NCBI GenBank assembly: GCA_903851365.1
Contig: CAINOB010000082.1
Location: forward strand, 71,590 to 127,437
Origin: an uncultured Bacteroidota bacterium
Lineage (GTDB): Bacteria; Bacteroidota; Bacteroidia; Bacteroidales; UBA12481
Length of the DNA: 55,848 nucleotides
Direction: 5' to 3'
Under the pieces are notes generated by a model, which saw only the letters and a program-made list of their open reading frames with translations, did no database searches and had not been told where the DNA came from. Shown in pieces: positions 16,994-26,323 of the stretch. Position 1 is the stretch's first letter; the number at the start of each line of letters is the position of its first letter. The position numbers were made by a program, and so were the translations under genes.

Positions 16994-19537
16994 TCAATTC
17001 TGCTTAATTAAAGATCTTACCGTAACCTCATTGCCGGTTTCTACCACGATATAATACACTCCGGCAGAAAGACCCCTGAGACTGATCTTCTCCTGTCCCG
17101 ACGTAAAATCATGCCGGATATCTGTCCATACAGCTTTGCCATCGGGAGTGATCAGCTGGAGAGTTGCTTCACCGGAAACATTACCCGAGATTTCGAGTGT
17201 GGTTTCATCGCCTGCCGGGTTAGGGTAAATATTTACTGCCAACCCAACCAAATTTTCTTCAATCCCCGAAGCAGCCACCTCATCGATTACCACATTATCG
17301 ATCCCCGACCCATATCCGACATCGGTGCCATCGTCATATTGAAATCCAAGCTGCGCTCCTGCCGTATAGCTGTCGGAAGGAATTTCGAGGTTGTACTTTC
17401 TCCATTTATATCCGGCGCCAATACCGCTTGTAGGCATGTCGATAATCGGTATCCAGGCCTCACTCTTGCTCCTGCGGAAATATATTTTCAGATGATCGAG
17501 TTGCTGCCATCTTTTTAAGCAATAATCGAAATGAGCGAATACCTGTGCCTTTCCGAAGAGGTTCAGGCGCGGGGTAATGGCATAATCAGTACACTTGGTG
17601 CCGACACCTGCAGCCACTGAGCTGGCTCCGATAAACCGGGTTTTGTTTTCACCTACCATGAGTAGGGAGGAGTCGTTCCCCCATTGGAAGCCTTCAACAT
17701 CATCCTTGATTTGCCAACCATGGCTGATCAGTTCAAAATCTTCTTTGTAGGGAAGGGTCATAATACCTTTCGGGGTATAAACCACCTCGTTGCTTTGAAC
17801 GGATTCACCGCTGTTCTGGCCTTCATAAATCGCTGATACTCCATAGATATAGGTTGTATTATCAACAATGTCATTATCGCGGAAAGTTGTTTGAGTGGTG
17901 CTTCCATACAGGACTCCATTGCGATAAACGTTGTACCCTTTTAAGTCGGCTGCTGCACTGGCTGTCCATTGCAAATCAACAACACCGGTCCCCGGATAGT
18001 AAATTAAATTGGTGGGTGGAAACAGGTTAATGATAGACACCTGAAAGCTGATTGAATCGCCGGCGGCAGAAATATTTGAAACATCGAGTCCGCCAGGCCC
18101 TCCGGCCCCACCATTATAGAGAAAGGCGTTTGGATCGGTTTTATCGCTGATAGCCTTTCTGGAAGGAGCTGATAAGGCGGCACTGCCGATACTGCCCACC
18201 GCAGTCAGTGATCCACCCGGACGGTAAACATATATTTCATCAGGAGGTCCGCCGGCATTACCATTTCCTGCACCGGGATTAATTCGGTAAACAACCAGGC
18301 CTGTGCCCGGCACCGATGATTCATATCGTCCTGTTTTTTTCCGGTATTCTAAAACAAAGTATTCCGTTTTACTGTATGGCGACTTTATTTTATAAAGATT
18401 ATTCGTGGGCTGGCTCAGTGGTTTCAATGAATAAGTACCTGATTTGCTGATCTCAGGAAGATTATCGACCCAGTGGTTATATTTGTATTTTACAAATCCG
18501 CAGATACTTTGCGGAGGATCGGCCGATCCGCACATCAGGCACCAGCCGCCAACCGGATCAGGACCGGTTTTACCACTTGTGGAATAATGGTACAGGTCGG
18601 GAGCCCCGAAAACGTGACCTAACTCGTGGCACATGGTTCCTGAACCGAACCCTATCTCCATTGTAAGAAAATAACCGTTGATTTTAGCCCCTTTAATCCT
18701 GACATCATAAGTGAACAGGCTCCAGGCATGCGGCCAGAGCAGATCGGCCCAGGCTGATGATGGTCCTCTGACAACAAAGCATACATTATCCACTATCCCA
18801 TCATCGTTCATATCAACATTCAGACTCGTGGGAATCTGATTCTGAACATATTCGGTTGCTCTTTTAAGCAAACCGTGCTCCCGTTCAGCATTATCCCCGT
18901 CATATCCGTCAGGATTGGTAGCTGATTTAGGAAGGAAGTAATTTCTGGGATGAATATCTTTATAACATACGGTTATGCTATCAGGACTGACGGGAAAATG
19001 GGTGATCTCAAGGTCGAGTGTATTATAGGAGATTTCCTTAAAAAAATCCGCGACCGAAGAATGGGTTGATGCCGACCATAAATCTTTAAAATAGGCCCTG
19101 TTGTGGGTGAACACGCTGTCGTCGGCAAATGAAATATAGATGCAGAGGCTATTCACGAGGCCTCTGGTGGGTGTTCCTGTTGTGGATTTAAAATGTGCTT
19201 CAAACATATTGCGGCGCTCGGCATAGAGGGTTTCTGAGATCTTTGCGTTTTTTTCCAGGCCGACTAGTGCTGGATTTATTGTACCTGCAATGTATTTCGA
19301 TGGGATCACGGTTTCACCGGAGCGGACGCCGTAATAAAAATATCCATCGGCCGGATTCATAACTATCGTGTATCCTTTTGCATCGTGCAGCCAGTGATAA
19401 TATTCATCGCCGGAGGCCAGGCATTGAATAACTTTCCCGTTGGGCTGAGTGATGGTTTGCGGCACATTCTCCTGATAGGCTGCAAACATGAGTCGGCTCA
19501 GCAATAGTCCAAGGACCAACAGGGTAAATCTTTTCAT
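16994..19537 (-). CDS. M6-family metalloprotease with T9SS sorting domain (copy 2)
   Basis: 847 residues, a paralogue of the downstream gene with the same domain order and the same positions: signal peptide, HELGHVFG zinc motif at 304-311, GAPDLYH, fibronectin-like and MAM-like modules, T9SS tail. The last 60 residues differ from copy 1 at only a few places, whereas the catalytic domain and middle have diverged much more. This suggests tandem duplication with selection or gene conversion holding the sorting tail constant. Gap to copy 1 is 25 bp; gap to the C10 protease is 14 bp, so the three form one operon. Confidence 0.9.
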   Translation of the reverse strand: MKRFTLLVLGLLLSRLMFAAYQENVPQTITQPNGKVIQCLASGDEYYHWLHDAKGYTIVMNPADGYFYYGVRSGETVIPSKYIAGTINPALVGLEKNAKISETLYAERRNMFEAHFKSTTGTPTRGLVNSLCIYISFADDSVFTHNRAYFKDLWSASTHSSVADFFKEISYNTLDLEITHFPVSPDSITVCYKDIHPRNYFLPKSATNPDGYDGDNAEREHGLLKRATEYVQNQIPTSLNVDMNDDGIVDNVCFVVRGPSSAWADLLWPHAWSLFTYDVRIKGAKINGYFLTMEIGFGSGTMCHELGHVFGAPDLYHYSTSGKTGPDPVGGWCLMCGSADPPQSICGFVKYKYNHWVDNLPEISKSGTYSLKPLSQPTNNLYKIKSPYSKTEYFVLEYRKKTGRYESSVPGTGLVVYRINPGAGNGNAGGPPDEIYVYRPGGSLTAVGSIGSAALSAPSRKAISDKTDPNAFLYNGGAGGPGGLDVSNISAAGDSISFQVSIINLFPPTNLIYYPGTGVVDLQWTASAAADLKGYNVYRNGVLYGSTTQTTFRDNDIVDNTTYIYGVSAIYEGQNSGESVQSNEVVYTPKGIMTLPYKEDFELISHGWQIKDDVEGFQWGNDSSLLMVGENKTRFIGASSVAAGVGTKCTDYAITPRLNLFGKAQVFAHFDYCLKRWQQLDHLKIYFRRSKSEAWIPIIDMPTSGIGAGYKWRKYNLEIPSDSYTAGAQLGFQYDDGTDVGYGSGIDNVVIDEVAASGIEENLVGLAVNIYPNPAGDETTLEISGNVSGEATLQLITPDGKAVWTDIRHDFTSGQEKISLRGLSAGVYYIVVETGNEVTVRSLIKQN

Positions 19538-19551
19538 AGTTAATCGGGTAA

Positions 19552-22128
19552 TTAATTGTTAATCTTAAATATCTGCTCGTTTCGAATTAATTTTCCAGAA
19601 GCGATTTGCAAGATATATAATCCAACGGGAAACTCCGAGAAGTCGAGTGTCAACTCCTGGCATGGAGCATATTCCTGTCTGAAATATTCCTGCCCGGTAA
19701 TTGACAATATCCTGATATTCATTTTATTTATGGGCATTGTGTTCCATAAGAGGGAGACTTTACCCTGAGTAGGATTCGGAAAAATTGCCAGGCTGGAGAA
19801 GGCGGTCTCTTCATCGATTCCGGTACCTGCACGCATATCAATTAATACGGTGAGTGTATCGGGGACGCAGGTGCCATTGGAGGCGATATGCTTAACCTCA
19901 AAAAGGTTTTTGGTGTAATAGGTATGTGTTGGATTCAGCTGTGTGGAGGAGGTTCCATCGCCGAAGATCCAGAACACCACCTCGGCATTTAATGAGGTGT
20001 CGCTGAAAGATATATCCTGAAACTTGCGCGTGTATTCGAAAGCCGCAACCGGTTTTTTTCGAATGGATATTAGTTCGGGTATCTGGAGATAATCGAGGTG
20101 ATTTAATAACAGGCTTACCGTCTTTTTTCCGGCCTTGGAGTAGTTCACCGCATGCGGTCCCTTTGTTGTAGCATAGCGTGGTGAGGCACCTTCGCCAAAA
20201 TCCCATTCCCAGGTATTAACCGGACCGGTGGATGCATCGGTATAAATCACCGTCTGTGCAAGGCAAAGGTCCGTTTTGTCGGATAAAAAGGCCGGCACGG
20301 TAAGCTGGGCAACTTCATAAAAAGTGAGGTTGTCGATAGCTGCCCCGTATCCCTGTCCAAAATAATCATTGTAATAAAAAGCAATCTGGATAGGGTTATT
20401 GGCAGAGGTTTGGGGGAGGTAAAAATGAATATTTTTCCAGTCGGAGTAACCACCGGTTGAATCGAGTGAGGCGATCTTTTCCCAGTTACCGGTTGTAAAA
20501 TCGCGCCACATCAGGAAGAGTTTATCGACCCCGGGATTTTGTTTGAAGAGGTAATCAAACGACACCGCCAGATGGGTTGCCGTTCCCGGATAAATGACCG
20601 GGCTGGTGAGGTAATCTGTCACCTGTTCACCGGCCTGATGTCCTTCGGAGCGGATGGCAGCTACTTTGCCGCTATTTCCGCCTATCTGAAAGCTTGCTGC
20701 TGCGCCAATACGAAATCCTGAAGCAGAGTCCTGCATTTGCCAGCCCTCGTTGCCAAACTCAAATGTCTGCTTATAACCGGGCAGGATACGGGTCCAGGGA
20801 ATTGCAGTCACGACGGGTGTTGCGATGGATTCACCTGATGCTTCCCCTTGATACCAGGCAGTTACTGAGTAGGTATATGTTTTTCCGTTGACAACATTTC
20901 CATCGCGGAATCCGGTGTCGCCGGTCTGGCCTATTTTAATGCCATCTCGGTAAATCAGGAAGTGGGAGAAATCCGTTATGACCGGCTTTTCCCAGAACAA
21001 CTGTACAAATCCGTCGCCGGCAAGAACATCAAGCGAGGAGGGCCTGTCGTGGAGGGGGATATTTGCAGGCTGAATACCAAAAATGGCTCCCTGCTGCGAC
21101 GAAAAATCCGACCCGCCGCCAGCCATGCCCTGCAAGGTATACCATCCGTCGCCAGCGCCGTTCCAACCCCAGTTAAAGTGGAAATAATTTTCGTTCCTGT
21201 AACCATCAACATTGAAAGCGTGGCTCGATTTGCCATCCGGACTGGTTCCGGCGTACAGGACCGGTCTGGAATTATCGAGTTCCTGATGGAGCATCCTTAT
21301 CCAGTCGACAGCCAGATTTCCCTCCATTTCGCGGAAAACCATTCCGGAGTTATAGGAGAAATTGTGTATCAGGGCTGCTACGGCATATCGATCGACGCTT
21401 GTGCTCGAAAGTACAGGATCGTAATTCATCAGTGAGGCGACCCCGGTATGATAGAGAATCAGGGCGGAAGCCTCAGTTGGATATATATCGTGGGTAAGGT
21501 CCCAGCGATACCGGGTGGTATCGAAGTTTACGGTAATCTCTCCATATTCAGCATGCTGCAAGGGAGTATAGGTAACTTCGCCAACCCCTTTTTCGGGCCA
21601 CTGCCATTTTTCCATGATCTGCGACATGGCGACAGCGACACAACCGACGAGGGCATTTTTACCTGAAACATCTTTTGGACAGTACCGGTTCCATGGATAT
21701 CCCTGGCCCCATTTTGCCGAGGTGAGCGGGAGTACGATATGATCAGTTGAATAGAGGGCGCCCTGGGTGGATTTAAGTGTGGCACGCCGGGAAGCGTTTT
21801 TTTCATAGGTGGGTATCAGCCAGCTGCGCAGCGGATGGTTGGGATCAGAGGGAAAGGAGGAGGTAAGCGAATAACCGAGTACCGGGAAATCTGGCTGCTG
21901 TCCCGAAACGATCACAAAACCGGTTGGCTTAAAGGTTACAACGTAGGCTACTGCTTCGTTCGGGCTACTAAAAGTAATAACAGAATCCTGTAGAAACCGT
22001 GTTTTCAGGGTGAGTTGTTGTCCTCCCATGACACCACGGGCGACTGCTTCCGCCTGGGCCGCCGGATCCATCTGAGCATTAAGGGCTAAAGGAATCAGCC
22101 AGAATATCAGTATTAACCGTTTCAACAT
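19552..22128 (-). CDS. C10 (streptopain-like) cysteine protease with PKD and T9SS domains
   Basis: Start taken at ATG 22128, which gives a clean signal peptide (MLKRLILIFWLIPLALNAQ); the longer frame adds 18 unlikely residues. About 858 residues. Order: Spi-like prodomain (20-120), C10 catalytic domain with Cys 163 (VGCVAVAMSQIM) and His 303 (SSHAFNVDGY) before FHFNWGWNG, fibronectin-like and MAM-like modules, two PKD-type segments (TWEWDFGEG, VFWIFGDGTSS), and a T9SS tail (IFPNPTQGKVSLLW). Secreted protease, first gene of a three-protease operon. Target unknown. Confidence 0.9.
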   Translation of the reverse strand: MLKRLILIFWLIPLALNAQMDPAAQAEAVARGVMGGQQLTLKTRFLQDSVITFSSPNEAVAYVVTFKPTGFVIVSGQQPDFPVLGYSLTSSFPSDPNHPLRSWLIPTYEKNASRRATLKSTQGALYSTDHIVLPLTSAKWGQGYPWNRYCPKDVSGKNALVGCVAVAMSQIMEKWQWPEKGVGEVTYTPLQHAEYGEITVNFDTTRYRWDLTHDIYPTEASALILYHTGVASLMNYDPVLSSTSVDRYAVAALIHNFSYNSGMVFREMEGNLAVDWIRMLHQELDNSRPVLYAGTSPDGKSSHAFNVDGYRNENYFHFNWGWNGAGDGWYTLQGMAGGGSDFSSQQGAIFGIQPANIPLHDRPSSLDVLAGDGFVQLFWEKPVITDFSHFLIYRDGIKIGQTGDTGFRDGNVVNGKTYTYSVTAWYQGEASGESIATPVVTAIPWTRILPGYKQTFEFGNEGWQMQDSASGFRIGAAASFQIGGNSGKVAAIRSEGHQAGEQVTDYLTSPVIYPGTATHLAVSFDYLFKQNPGVDKLFLMWRDFTTGNWEKIASLDSTGGYSDWKNIHFYLPQTSANNPIQIAFYYNDYFGQGYGAAIDNLTFYEVAQLTVPAFLSDKTDLCLAQTVIYTDASTGPVNTWEWDFGEGASPRYATTKGPHAVNYSKAGKKTVSLLLNHLDYLQIPELISIRKKPVAAFEYTRKFQDISFSDTSLNAEVVFWIFGDGTSSTQLNPTHTYYTKNLFEVKHIASNGTCVPDTLTVLIDMRAGTGIDEETAFSSLAIFPNPTQGKVSLLWNTMPINKMNIRILSITGQEYFRQEYAPCQELTLDFSEFPVGLYILQIASGKLIRNEQIFKINN

Positions 22129-22166
22129 CGGTTCAAATATAATGCTTTCAAATGATATCAGAACCG

Positions 22167-23327
22167 TTATCCCAGTGTCCATTCAACCAATTGTGCTGAC
22201 ATAAAGTGATACGCACGAACCTGAATTGCAGCAAAGTAACGCTTGGTAAAGAAATATTTAAATCCCACTCTTTGATAAAAGAACGGACTATCTCTTATCA
22301 GATTGTTCCGATAAAGATAAAATCCTGCTTCAACGAAAAGCGAAAATCTGCTGATAACGAGTTCATATGAGGGGAAGATACTGAAATCCAGGCGTCTGGG
22401 ACCGGGAGTTCTGTCCAACTGGAGTCCGTTGGCGGTTGAAATATAGCGAGGATTTATTAACCCCATATATCCAAACTCGATGCCTGCTCAAATTTTTGAT
22501 TTATAAGAAATCTGACGATGGTAAATGGCAAAAATTCCGGTGGCAAAAACTGGCTTTGTGGGTTGTTTTACCAAAGGTGTGGTGGTTTGCGGGGCCCCGG
22601 ATTCATTAAACCCGTTAAACCAGGCAATGAGCCATTCATTGACCGGCTCAAATTTTTGGATCTGGTTCCTGATTTCCGGAGGATCTGCGGAATACAGGTT
22701 ATACCTGAGGTTATATTTCAGAAAGCAGCAGTTGACTCCCTTGTTAGGCAGAATGGTTGCGCCATTGGAAAAGTGGTTGAACCCGAATTCCAGCCCGGCA
22801 TTTAATTGTGGTATCAGCCTGATCTCCGCGCTTATCCAACCTTCGGCCATGGAATTGACTTTTGAAGATACGGCTATGTTATACGGGTTATTAACCGGAT
22901 CGTAGGTATTCCAATTAAAAGAGAGGCCAATTCCGAAATCATAGTTCAGGCTGAACCGGTTAAGGCGAAAAATTGGTCCCGTCATGAAACCATAGGCGGC
23001 CATTGGCATTCCGAGTTCACTGCTATGGAAATCCGCTACAAAAAATCCAACACCGCATCGCGGATACCGGTAGAGTTGTTCCCATAAATTTGTTCCTGTG
23101 GTTTGCCTGGCCAGTCGGACTGACAACACCTGATAATGATTGATGGGAACCCCTGCCGCATTTAAACCTTTTAAGAAAACATTGGTGCCGAACACTTTAC
23201 CATCCTGCCAGGATAGCTGGACCGAGTAGCACTTGTCCTGAAAGAAATGCTGATTTACGGAGGTTGTCTGCGGTAGTGCAACAACAGGCGCTAATGTCAA
23301 CAGCAGGAAAGCGATAATTAACCTCAT
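22167..23327 (-). pseudogene. PagL-like (lipid A deacylase/acyloxyacyl hydrolase-type) outer-membrane gene interrupted by one TGA
   Basis: Two open segments (279 codons from ATG 23327, and a 99-codon C-terminal part) lie in the same frame and are separated only by one TGA at 22488-22490 and seven sense codons. The N-part has a signal peptide and the motif FNHFSNGA with His 185 and Ser 187, matching the His-x-Ser pair of PagL. The C-part ends in beta-barrel strands (FFYQRVGFKYFF, MSAQLVEWTLG). An arginine CGA or tryptophan TGG codon would repair it by one transition. Either a recent nonsense mutation or a sequencing/assembly error. Confidence 0.75.
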
Positions 23328-23340
23328 TTCAGGAGATGTG

Positions 23341-23374
23341 TTTGCTAATTTATAAAAAAAATATTTTACATTTG
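23341..23374 (+). promoter_or_regulatory. Bacteroidota-type promoter for tRNA-Asn
   Basis: A TTTG box (23341-23344) and a TACATTTG box (23367-23374) match the -33 and -7 consensus TTTG / TAnnTTTG of the phylum, with a 22-bp spacer, slightly long. The second box ends 13 bp before the mature tRNA start. Confidence 0.55.
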
Positions 23375-23387
23375 CATCCTCTAAAAT

Positions 23388-23461
23388 GCTTCATTAGCTC
23401 AGTTGGTTAGAGCATCTGACTGTTAATCAGAGGGTCCAAGGTTCAAGTCCTTGATGGAGCG
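23388..23461 (+). tRNA. tRNA-Asn(GTT)
   Basis: Full cloverleaf: acceptor GCTTCAT pairs with ATGGAGC (one G-U), D-arm GCTC/GAGC, anticodon stem TCTGA/TCAGA with loop CTGTTAA, T-arm CAAGG TTCAAGT CCTTG, discriminator G. The anticodon GTT reads AAC/AAT. CCA is not encoded. Confidence 0.97.
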
Positions 23462-23472
23462 CAAAAGAATTA

Positions 23473-23508
23473 AACCTGTCAGGTCGTTAAGACCCGACAG
23501 GTTTTTTT
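23473..23508 (+). terminator. Intrinsic terminator after tRNA-Asn
   Basis: Stem AACCTGTC-A-GGTC, loop GTTAA, GACC-C-GACAGGTT, followed by a run of T. Twelve paired bases with a single opposed mismatch; strong and well placed 12 bp after the tRNA. Confidence 0.9.
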
Positions 23509-23575
23509 ATTTGGGGAAGGTTGGCGCAACAGGGATCGGATTTCTTAATAACTTACCCCGAAAAATATCAGGTTT

Positions 23576-23884
23576 ATGGCAGGTTGGAAAATTGCACTCG
23601 TAATCGGGTTGTTCACTATTCTCTTTAGTGTGTTTATCTATAAAACGATAAAAATTGACCCAAACAGAAAGCCAAAGGGTTGGCCTTTGTATCAAAGAAT
23701 ACTTGTTATCGTGGGATGCCTTGGGGCACTTGCAGTGGCATGGATTATTGCTCCGGAATGTTCTGTGATTACAAAGATTTTGCTCACGGTTTTTCCGATC
23801 GTCTATATTTACCGTGCACTCAACGGTTGGGTTTTCAAATCAAAAAATAGTTTACCGGCAGTTTCCTCGGAATCCACGGACTGA
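23576..23884 (+). CDS. Small membrane protein of unknown function
   Basis: 102 residues, not recognised. Three hydrophobic segments (about 5-23, 43-60 and 68-85) separated by a basic, proline-containing loop (KIDPNRKPKGWPLYQR) suggest an inner-membrane protein. The composition is protein-like rather than that of a shadow frame, and no opposing gene is present. It stands alone after the tRNA terminator. The following 200 bp (to 24087) hold no gene I can support; a 53-codon open stretch without a start codon (about 23972-24133) may be chance or debris. Confidence 0.6.
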   Translation: MAGWKIALVIGLFTILFSVFIYKTIKIDPNRKPKGWPLYQRILVIVGCLGALAVAWIIAPECSVITKILLTVFPIVYIYRALNGWVFKSKNSLPAVSSESTD

Positions 23885-24086
23885 ACGGACAACCATTCCT
23901 TGTCCGATATCCATTGAAAAGAGAATTATTCATAACGAATGAATCTCAAATGCTTTGTTGTCTTGCTGTTTATTAAGGAATCGAGAGCCTGAACATCGAG
24001 TCAAAGGTGATTAACGACCTCAAAGTCATTGCTGCAAGAAGTTGCAATCAGGACAAAGAATATGGAAATCAAGCACTTCATAATCG

Positions 24087-25268
24087 TTACTTGAGACCGA
24101 GTGTAGTTAAAGTATTGCCAAATAATGGATTATAGAGACTAAAACCTCTTAGTTGAATTATAGTGGGTTCATTCATGGAACAGGCGCAATAATTGAAAAC
24201 CTCTTGCGGGAAAATGGGTGCAACCTTTCTAAAATTCATCTTTTTATGATCTGGCCGCTCGGCATATTTGGCTTCGATCAGATTGATTTTACCTGACTTC
24301 TCAATGATAAAATCAATTTCAATACCATTTTGATCCCGGTAAAAGAAAAGGTCTTTTCCGGCAACATATCCATTCTTCATCATCTCCGTAAAAACAAAAT
24401 TCTCCCATATACTTCCAACGTGGGGCGATCGTTCCAATGCATCAGCTGAATCAATATTGAGCAGGGCGGTAATCAGACCATTGTCGCAGAAATAAACCTT
24501 GGGAGCCTTGATCAGCCGTTTTCCCATATTTTTATAATAGGGTGGTAATAAATAAATCAGACCTGACACTTCCAGTGCATTTACCCATGCCTTTATGGTA
24601 TTGGGAGCTACGCCTGCATCTTTCGCCAACTCCGCATAGTTCAGGAGCTGTCCCACCCTAATGGCAAGTAATGATAGAAATCGCCTGAAATCCCTTAAGT
24701 TGCTCACATTCAGTATTTGCTTCAAATCCCTCTCCAGATAGGTCTGGATGTAATCATCAAAGTATTCAGAGGCTTGTAATCCTTCTGCCCAAATCTCAGG
24801 AAAGCCTCCTTTCCATAACAGGTCGGTTGGATTTTTCAACAAGTTACTATTGCTTAATTCACTGGCGCTCAATGACCCTAATCGCAATATCTTGACTCTT
24901 CCCGCCAAAGACTCGCTCACTTGCTGCATCAGGGGAAATTGCTGACTTCCGGTAAGAATCCATTTGCCCTTGATCGCTCTATCCTGATCCACAATAACTT
25001 TCAGGTCCCGGAATAATCCTGGGGCATACTGAATCTCATCAATGATAGCCTGCTTATGAAATCCGCCTAAAAACCGCTCAGGATTTTCCTGAGCCTGGGC
25101 AGCAATAAGAATTTTGTCGAGAGTGACATATTCGGCCTCGGGAAACAGTTTCTTCAACAATGAGCTTTTCCCGGCTTGTCTGATACCCGTCAATAATACA
25201 ACCGGTCTGGTTCGAACAGCTTCCAGAATCTTATCGGTATTATTTCTTTCAATCCACATAATCATCAT
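24087..25268 (-). CDS. AAA-family ATPase with C-terminal DUF4143
   Basis: About 393 residues. N-terminal AAA_14 ATPase: Walker A GIRQAGKSS, Walker B AIIDEIQYAP, sensor-like ILTGSQQFPL. A winged-helix-like middle (YAELAKDAGVAPNTIKAW) leads to DUF4143 with a PD-(D/E)xK-like tail (GIEIDFIIEKSGKINLIEAKYA). Such proteins are abundant and often mobile in Bacteroidota and archaea; role unknown, suspected defence or regulation. Several ATGs cluster at the start (25268, 25265, 25259); a TTG at 25280 is less likely. Monocistronic; the region upstream is A/T-rich. Confidence 0.85.
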   Translation of the reverse strand: MMIMWIERNNTDKILEAVRTRPVVLLTGIRQAGKSSLLKKLFPEAEYVTLDKILIAAQAQENPERFLGGFHKQAIIDEIQYAPGLFRDLKVIVDQDRAIKGKWILTGSQQFPLMQQVSESLAGRVKILRLGSLSASELSNSNLLKNPTDLLWKGGFPEIWAEGLQASEYFDDYIQTYLERDLKQILNVSNLRDFRRFLSLLAIRVGQLLNYAELAKDAGVAPNTIKAWVNALEVSGLIYLLPPYYKNMGKRLIKAPKVYFCDNGLITALLNIDSADALERSPHVGSIWENFVFTEMMKNGYVAGKDLFFYRDQNGIEIDFIIEKSGKINLIEAKYAERPDHKKMNFRKVAPIFPQEVFNYCACSMNEPTIIQLRGFSLYNPLFGNTLTTLGLK

Positions 25269-25343
25269 TGTTTGCAACAAAATTAGTCAATTATGCAATA
25301 CGATTGCATATTATCTTAAGTTATATTGCATAATATCTTAAAT

Positions 25344-26306
25344 TCACCACCTCACAAACCCCAGCTGCTTGGTGTACTGTCCCAGGCACAGGGAATCCAG
25401 GGCCCACCGGTCGAGCGTCATGTCGGGCTTTTTTGCAAACCGGCGCATGGTGAACAATCCTATACCATTAATGATGTTTCCCTTGGGAGGATTATCCAGG
25501 TTACCTGCATTTACATAGGTTTCAACATAATCCCTGAAATAGATATCCCCGGCAAACAAAATCAGATCGAGCGAGGTAAATTTTCTGACAATGGTATCGT
25601 TAACAGGCTTGATATTGGCTGCAATCTGCTTGTAAAACAGTTCGGCATAGAAAAAATCTGTCCGGCCAACGTCAAAACTGATATCTCTCCTCATAAGAAA
25701 AGTATCTGAATGATTAACCCAGACTCCTTCCATTTGCTGGTAACGAAACACACAGATCAAATCGCAATAGGCGGTTCCCAGTCCTGGTTCGATCCCGATT
25801 TCTTTTGCTGCATTATTATAAAAAGAAATCTGATTGTCCCATTTTGATTTGACGACAGGCACCTCCACGATGCCAATCTTTGAATAGGCCGGACTGGCCA
25901 TTCCCGGCAGATTCACCACCAAACGGTAATTGGTGATTGCAACGGTCAGCATATGGTCATTGATTGCTTCGAAACAATATCCGGGGACGTTCGGAAATAT
26001 CCCCTGAACTTTTGTTTTACCGGCAGGTTTGAATTGAGTTTCCCATACTTTATATTCACCCACCCAGCCTTCCATGCGAATATCGGCCTGGGTATAAAAC
26101 ACCTGATCCGGATCGCGGGCGAGATCGTAAGCATTGGCATCACCGGAGAAAGTGCGGGTTAAGGTCAAATAAAATGTATGATCGGTCGGATCCATCTGGC
26201 AGTATACAACCGGTATCGGTTCGGCAGGGTTAACCAGATCCAGCCTGGTTGAGCAGGAGGCAAGACCCATCAAAAAAACAGCTGCTAATACTTTGAGGTT
26301 CCGCAT
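25344..26306 (-). CDS. DUF4249-like lipoprotein (copy 1)
   Basis: 320 residues. Lipobox LASC with Cys 18, then VVYCQMDPTDHTFYLTLTRT, the beta-rich opening typical of DUF4249-like proteins, which often accompany TonB receptors. Probably an outer-membrane-associated surface or periplasmic lipoprotein. Shares the FSGDANAYDLARDPD/FSGFKPPYETARHAD pattern with the gene at 27338, so the two are paralogues flanking a FISUMP protein. Last gene of a three-gene operon. Function unknown. Confidence 0.7.
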   Translation of the reverse strand: MRNLKVLAAVFLMGLASCSTRLDLVNPAEPIPVVYCQMDPTDHTFYLTLTRTFSGDANAYDLARDPDQVFYTQADIRMEGWVGEYKVWETQFKPAGKTKVQGIFPNVPGYCFEAINDHMLTVAITNYRLVVNLPGMASPAYSKIGIVEVPVVKSKWDNQISFYNNAAKEIGIEPGLGTAYCDLICVFRYQQMEGVWVNHSDTFLMRRDISFDVGRTDFFYAELFYKQIAANIKPVNDTIVRKFTSLDLILFAGDIYFRDYVETYVNAGNLDNPPKGNIINGIGLFTMRRFAKKPDMTLDRWALDSLCLGQYTKQLGFVRW

Positions 26307-26323
26307 GGCGAGTATTTATGCGC

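Noticed and set aside
20962-21435. 157-codon open frame on the plus strand
   Set aside because: Antisense to the C10 protease catalytic domain, whose motifs are unambiguous.
22464-22490. TGA recoding (selenocysteine or reassigned TGA)
   Set aside because: TGA is used as a normal stop in many genes here (for example ptmE, neuB and neuD), and no SECIS-like hairpin is seen directly after this TGA.
23972-24133. Open 53-codon stretch near the AAA ATPase gene end
   Set aside because: No start codon, no family resemblance and partial overlap with the ATPase gene; could be chance.
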